Origin: an uncultured Coriobacteriales bacterium
GTDB lineage: Bacteria; Actinomycetota; Coriobacteriia; Coriobacteriales; UMGS124
Direction of reading: 5' to 3'
Assembly (NCBI GenBank): GCA_903789505.1
Contig: CAIFEU010000147.1
Location: forward strand, 1 to 6,178
Length of the DNA: 6,178 bases
Shown here: positions 3,148-6,178 of the stretch, piece after piece
Numbering within the stretch: the first letter of the stretch is position 1
Layout: each line of letters begins with the position of its first letter
The notes under the pieces: model-generated
The model's input: only the letters and a program-made list of their open reading frames with translations
What the model was told of the DNA's origin: nothing
Databases searched by the model: none
Translations under genes and position numbers: made by a program

Positions 3148-6009
3148 CTAGCGGTCGAACAGCGTCATCTGGGCCTCGCCGGCGCCCTGCGCCCCGCCGC
3201 GTCCCCGTCCCGCGTCCTCGCCGCCTCCGTCGCGCCCCTTGCGCCGGGGCTGCTCGGCGGGGTAGCCGGTGATGTGCAGGCGGTACCCCTGCCGGGGGTC
3301 GAGGGCGACGTACGCGTTGAACTTCTCCCCGTCGCGGCGCGACGTGAGGCCCTTGAGCTCGACGGTCTCCCCGCGCAGGAGCCTGGCGACGTCCGCCTTG
3401 GGCAGGCGCTTGTCCAGGAAGGTGCGGAACAGCCTGAAGTCGCACGCCCCCTCCCCAGGCGCGCCCTGCCCCTGGGCGGTGCCGCCGCCCTGCCCGGTGC
3501 CGTCCGTGGCGGCGTCGCCCCGGTCCCCGCGGTGGGCGCCCGGGTTGTGCTCGCACAGGTAGGGGACGTGCTCGTTGCCCACGTCCAGGACGCGCCCGCC
3601 GCACTTGGGGCACACGCCGACCTTGAAGCTCTGGTCGGCGGCGATGCGGGGGCGCCAGCCGCGCTCGGGGTCGAGGCACACGAGCCGGTCGACCGTCGTG
3701 CCGTCGCGCCGCGTCATGCCGCGCAGCATCACCGACTTCCCGCCGAGCAGCCTGCGGGCGGCGGACGGGGATATGGCGCCGCCCATGTAGGTGCGGTGCA
3801 GGCGGAAGCCGCAGCTGCCGCAGTCGCGCCAGGTCACGGACCCGTCGGGCCCCTCGACGCGCTCGCGGCGGCTGTTCTCGCACAGGTAGGGCGCGCGCTC
3901 GTTGCCAGTGTCCAGAACGTTGCCGCCGCAGGCGGGGCACCTGCCGATGACGGCCCCCTTGGGCAGCGCGGTGCGCATCGGCTGGAGCCTCTGGTGCGCC
4001 ACGATGCGCCTGACGAGCGTCACCACCCCGGAGACGAACGGGCCCGGGGCCTTGCCCTCGCGGTCGATCGCGCTCAGGTACTTCTCCATGCGCGCCGTCA
4101 GGTCGACGCTCTTGAGCTCGTCGGCGACCTCGTCGACCAGGGCGCGCCCGTCGGGCGTGGAGGTGAGCGTGGAGCCCTTGCGCGCGAGGTAGCCGCGGTC
4201 GACGAGCGACGCGATGATGCCGGCGCGGGTCGCCGGCGTCCCGATGCCGCCCGAGTGGGTCGTGGAGTCCTTGATCGCCGCCTTGAGGTCCTCCTCGTCG
4301 ACGAAGCGGTCGGCGTGCTCCATCGCGGCGAGCAGGGTGGCGTCGGTGAAGCGCCGCGGAGGCTTGGGCTTGGTGGTCCTCACCTCGCCGCCGGCGACGG
4401 TGCGCGTGCAGGGCGCCTGCAGGTCGTCGGGGATGCGCGCCCTGCCCTCCTCGGCGTCCTCCGCCCCGCCGCGGGCGCCGCGCCCGCCCGCGGGCCTCGC
4501 GGCGGCGAGGGCGCGCCAGCCGCAGTCGACGTCCACGTTGGCGCTCGCCGCGTAGGGCAGGCCGTCGCAGGTCGCCTTGACCTCGGTGTGGTCGAACACG
4601 CGGTCGGGCGCGACCGCGGCCAGCAGCGACTCGCACAGCAGGCGCGCGACGGCGGCCTCCGCCTGCGGCAGCGCCGCCAGGCGGGCGGCGGTGAGCTGCC
4701 GCGTGGGCAGCAGCGCGCCGTGACCCTCGACCTTGGAGTCGTCGACGACCTTGGCGACGTCATGTGCCATGCCGGCGAACGCCCCGGCGACCTCGGGCCC
4801 CACGTGCGCCGCGTCGGCGACGGCGGCGACCAGCCGCTCGAGGCCGGCTCCGTCCTCGGAGTTCACGAACTTGGAGTCGGTTCGGGGGTACGTGGCGAGC
4901 TTCTTCTCGTAGAGCGCCTGCAGGGCGCGGTCGACCTCGTCGGGCGCCATGCCGAGCCGCTCGCTGGCGAGCTTCTGCGCCCCGGTGGTGTTGAGCAGCG
5001 TGGGGGATCCCTCGCGGCTGCGCCGGCGCTCGACGGAGTCGATCGTGCACGGCGCGCCCTTGGCGCTCTCCAGGACGCGCTGCGCCTCGGCCTTGTCGGC
5101 CGTCGGCTCGCCGGTGACCACCAGGCCGTCGCCCAGGTCGAGCAGGACCCGGTGCGCGTCCTTCCCGCGGAACGCCTCGATCGCCCGGTCGCGCTCGACG
5201 ACCATCGCGAGCGTGGGGGTGCGCACGCGCCCGACGCTCTGGGCGGCGTGCATCGAGCAGGAATACAGCCGGCTCGCGTTCATGCCCACCAGCCAGTCCG
5301 CCTTGGACCGGGCGACGGCGCTCTGGTACAGCCCGGCGTAGTCGGCGTCGGGGCGCATGCGCCCGAACGCCCGCTCCAGGGCGGCGTCCTCCAGGCTGGA
5401 GCACCACAGCCGATCGACCGGCAGCTCGCAGCCCATGTTCCACAGCGCCAGGTCGCAGATGCACTGCCCCTCCCGGTCGGGGTCGCAGGCGTTGACGACG
5501 CGGCCGTAGGCGCCGGAGCGCACCAGTCCCTCCACGACGCGGTACTGCTCCGCCGCCCCGCGCTCGGAGGAGACCTCCCAGCGCCACCCGTTCGGCGCCG
5601 GGATCAGGGGAAGGGCGGCGGTCCCGCGCTCGTGCCAGTCGGGATGCTCGGCGTACTCGTCGGGCATGAGCAAGCGCAGCAGGTGGCCTTGGGCCCAGGT
5701 GACGTCGAAGCGTTCGCCGCCCACCCACGAGCCGTGGTCGGCCCCGCAGCCGAGGAACGCGGCGATCGTGCGGCCCACGCTGCGCTTCTCCGCGATGACG
5801 AGCGTCTTGGTGCCCCCGCCGTCCGGCCGCCCCGCCGCCCCCGGGGCCACCACGGCGCTCGCCCCGTCGGGGACCAGGGCGAGCGGCCCCTGTGCCGGGA
5901 GGGCCTCGCGCGCCTCGGGCCCCTCCGCCCCCGCCGCGCCGGCGTCCTCGCCGGGCGCGTGGGGATCGGTCGCGGCGCTGGCCTGCGGCGTGGGACTGTC
6001 GGCATCCAT
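3148..6009 (-). CDS. topB: DNA topoisomerase III (type IA, TopB family), extended
   Basis: This 953-residue type IA topoisomerase would cut one DNA strand through a 5'-phosphotyrosine, pass a strand and reseal it. Residues 1-66 are an Ala/Pro/Gly-rich extension. TOPRIM begins at TLVIAEKRSVGRTIAAFLG (about 69-87, E74) and includes DPDREG (D176, D178, E180) for Mg2+. QSVGRVRTPTLAMV (257-270) is a family signature. The catalytic tyrosine is Y374 in TYPRTDS; the YPRTDS form is typical of TopB. HSGGIGTPATRAGI (585-598) is another core motif. The C-terminus has two zinc-ribbon/topo-C repeats, about 686-785 (C691, C694, C710, C730/C733) and 795-915 (C800, C803, C819, C856). The second is split by a Gly/Gln-rich insert at about 822-855. 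The protein ends AQMTLFDR. E. coli and Bacillus TopB are about 650-730 residues, so this one is long. The ATG at 6009 is supported by GGAGG 7 bases upstream. All catalytic residues are present. The core resembles TopB lineages often found on conjugative elements. Confidence 0.93.
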   Translation of the reverse strand: MDADSPTPQASAATDPHAPGEDAGAAGAEGPEAREALPAQGPLALVPDGASAVVAPGAAGRPDGGGTKTLVIAEKRSVGRTIAAFLGCGADHGSWVGGERFDVTWAQGHLLRLLMPDEYAEHPDWHERGTAALPLIPAPNGWRWEVSSERGAAEQYRVVEGLVRSGAYGRVVNACDPDREGQCICDLALWNMGCELPVDRLWCSSLEDAALERAFGRMRPDADYAGLYQSAVARSKADWLVGMNASRLYSCSMHAAQSVGRVRTPTLAMVVERDRAIEAFRGKDAHRVLLDLGDGLVVTGEPTADKAEAQRVLESAKGAPCTIDSVERRRSREGSPTLLNTTGAQKLASERLGMAPDEVDRALQALYEKKLATYPRTDSKFVNSEDGAGLERLVAAVADAAHVGPEVAGAFAGMAHDVAKVVDDSKVEGHGALLPTRQLTAARLAALPQAEAAVARLLCESLLAAVAPDRVFDHTEVKATCDGLPYAASANVDVDCGWRALAAARPAGGRGARGGAEDAEEGRARIPDDLQAPCTRTVAGGEVRTTKPKPPRRFTDATLLAAMEHADRFVDEEDLKAAIKDSTTHSGGIGTPATRAGIIASLVDRGYLARKGSTLTSTPDGRALVDEVADELKSVDLTARMEKYLSAIDREGKAPGPFVSGVVTLVRRIVAHQRLQPMRTALPKGAVIGRCPACGGNVLDTGNERAPYLCENSRRERVEGPDGSVTWRDCGSCGFRLHRTYMGGAISPSAARRLLGGKSVMLRGMTRRDGTTVDRLVCLDPERGWRPRIAADQSFKVGVCPKCGGRVLDVGNEHVPYLCEHNPGAHRGDRGDAATDGTGQGGGTAQGQGAPGEGACDFRLFRTFLDKRLPKADVARLLRGETVELKGLTSRRDGEKFNAYVALDPRQGYRLHITGYPAEQPRRKGRDGGGEDAGRGRGGAQGAGEAQMTLFDR

Positions 6010-6016
6010 GGTGTAA

Positions 6017-6021
6017 CCTCC
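6017..6021 (-). promoter_or_regulatory. Ribosome binding site of topB
   Basis: On the minus strand GGAGG lies 7 bases before the ATG at 6009. This near-ideal site fixes the start even though the first 66 residues are not conserved in the family. Confidence 0.8.
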
Positions 6022-6097
6022 GTGGGACGGGTGACGGTATCGGCGACCCGGGCGCGCGCCTGCTCGTCCGGGGGTGCGGGTGGCTCGAACCCCCCAG

Positions 6098-6127
6098 ACT
6101 ACAGCACGGGTGTGTCGGGCGTGTCGG
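6098..6127 (-). promoter_or_regulatory. Candidate promoter of topB
   Basis: Reading leftward on the minus strand, CCGACA (6127-6122, GACA half of the -35) is followed after 18 bp by TGTAGT (6103-6098, four of six -10 bases). TGC directly before it makes an extended -10. The start would be near 6090, leaving a leader of about 80 bases. The rest of 6010-6178 shows no gene; the leader contains a G-run/C-run hairpin possibility (minus strand GGGGG at 6091-6095 with CCCCC at 6070-6074). Confidence 0.4.
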
Positions 6128-6128
6128 G
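6112..6128. repeat. Short tandem direct repeat upstream of topB
   Basis: GTGTCGGG occurs at 6112-6119 and again at 6121-6128, a 9-base period with one spacer base. The repeat overlaps the proposed -35 region of topB. It could be a regulator site or chance in this composition; only two copies are visible. Confidence 0.3.
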
Positions 6129-6178
6129 GCGTGCCCGGAAGGACACCGACCGCGCCCGGCTCAGGGCGCCGTGCCGCC

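Noticed and set aside
2951..4636. Minus-strand open frame of 561 codons within topB in another frame
   Set aside because: Its Arg/Gly/Ala-rich product is a shifted reading of the topoisomerase, whose own frame contains all the conserved motifs.
6065..6100. A tRNA or tmRNA 3' end on the minus strand, because of GGGTTCGAGCC
   Set aside because: The T-loop-like sequence is present, but the T-stem has a mismatch, the presumed acceptor strand is followed by GGA rather than CCA, and no matching 5' acceptor strand is seen in the remaining bases.
1..6178. CRISPR arrays, insertion sequences or toxin-antitoxin modules
   Set aside because: No regularly spaced repeats, transposase motifs, terminal inverted repeats with target duplications, or paired small genes were found.

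Overview
This is a very GC-rich window that looks chromosomal. It carries two complete + strand protein genes (a DedA-family membrane protein and a TrpX-type ABC substrate-binding protein) and one complete - strand gene (a TopB-type topoisomerase). It also holds two structured RNAs: a bacterial SRP RNA and a tryptophan T-box riboswitch. The base composition, the transcription-attenuating T-box and the twin-arginine signal on a solute-binding protein together suggest Actinomycetota, most likely Coriobacteriia. That assignment is an inference; no diagnostic marker such as rRNA is present.

Layout. Positions 1-83 are the Ala/Pro/Glu-rich C-terminal end of an upstream + strand gene. Positions 84-518 hold no protein gene, but they contain a promoter (174-202), the SRP RNA gene ffs (about 208-325), a possible hairpin terminator and a weak promoter for the next gene. 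dedA follows at 519-1385, with GC-rich hairpins after its stop. Positions 1386-1869 are a 484-base non-coding stretch: a TTGACA promoter (1482-1510), a full T-box leader with a TGG (Trp) specifier (1539-1799), and its intrinsic terminator (1759-1799). trpX runs 1870-3024. A short convergent intergenic region with a GC-rich dyad separates it from topB, which reads leftward from 6009 to 3148. Positions 6010-6178 are the upstream region of topB and hold its ribosome binding site, a possible promoter and a small direct repeat.

How the parts work together. The T-box and trpX form one regulatory unit. Uncharged tRNA-Trp should pair with the TGG specifier and with the TGGC T-box bulge, stabilise the antiterminator and let transcription continue into trpX, raising tryptophan uptake when charged tRNA-Trp is scarce. 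The usual permease (trpY) and ATPase (trpZ) genes are not next to trpX; convergent topB follows instead. ffs, dedA and topB are housekeeping-type genes (protein targeting, membrane lipid carrier recycling, DNA topology) with no clear functional link to each other.

The window does not contain an obviously new system. The points most worth following are the trpX gene lacking adjacent transporter partners under a Trp T-box, its Tat signal without a lipobox cysteine, and a sliding-clamp-binding-like peptide at the extreme C-terminus of the topoisomerase.
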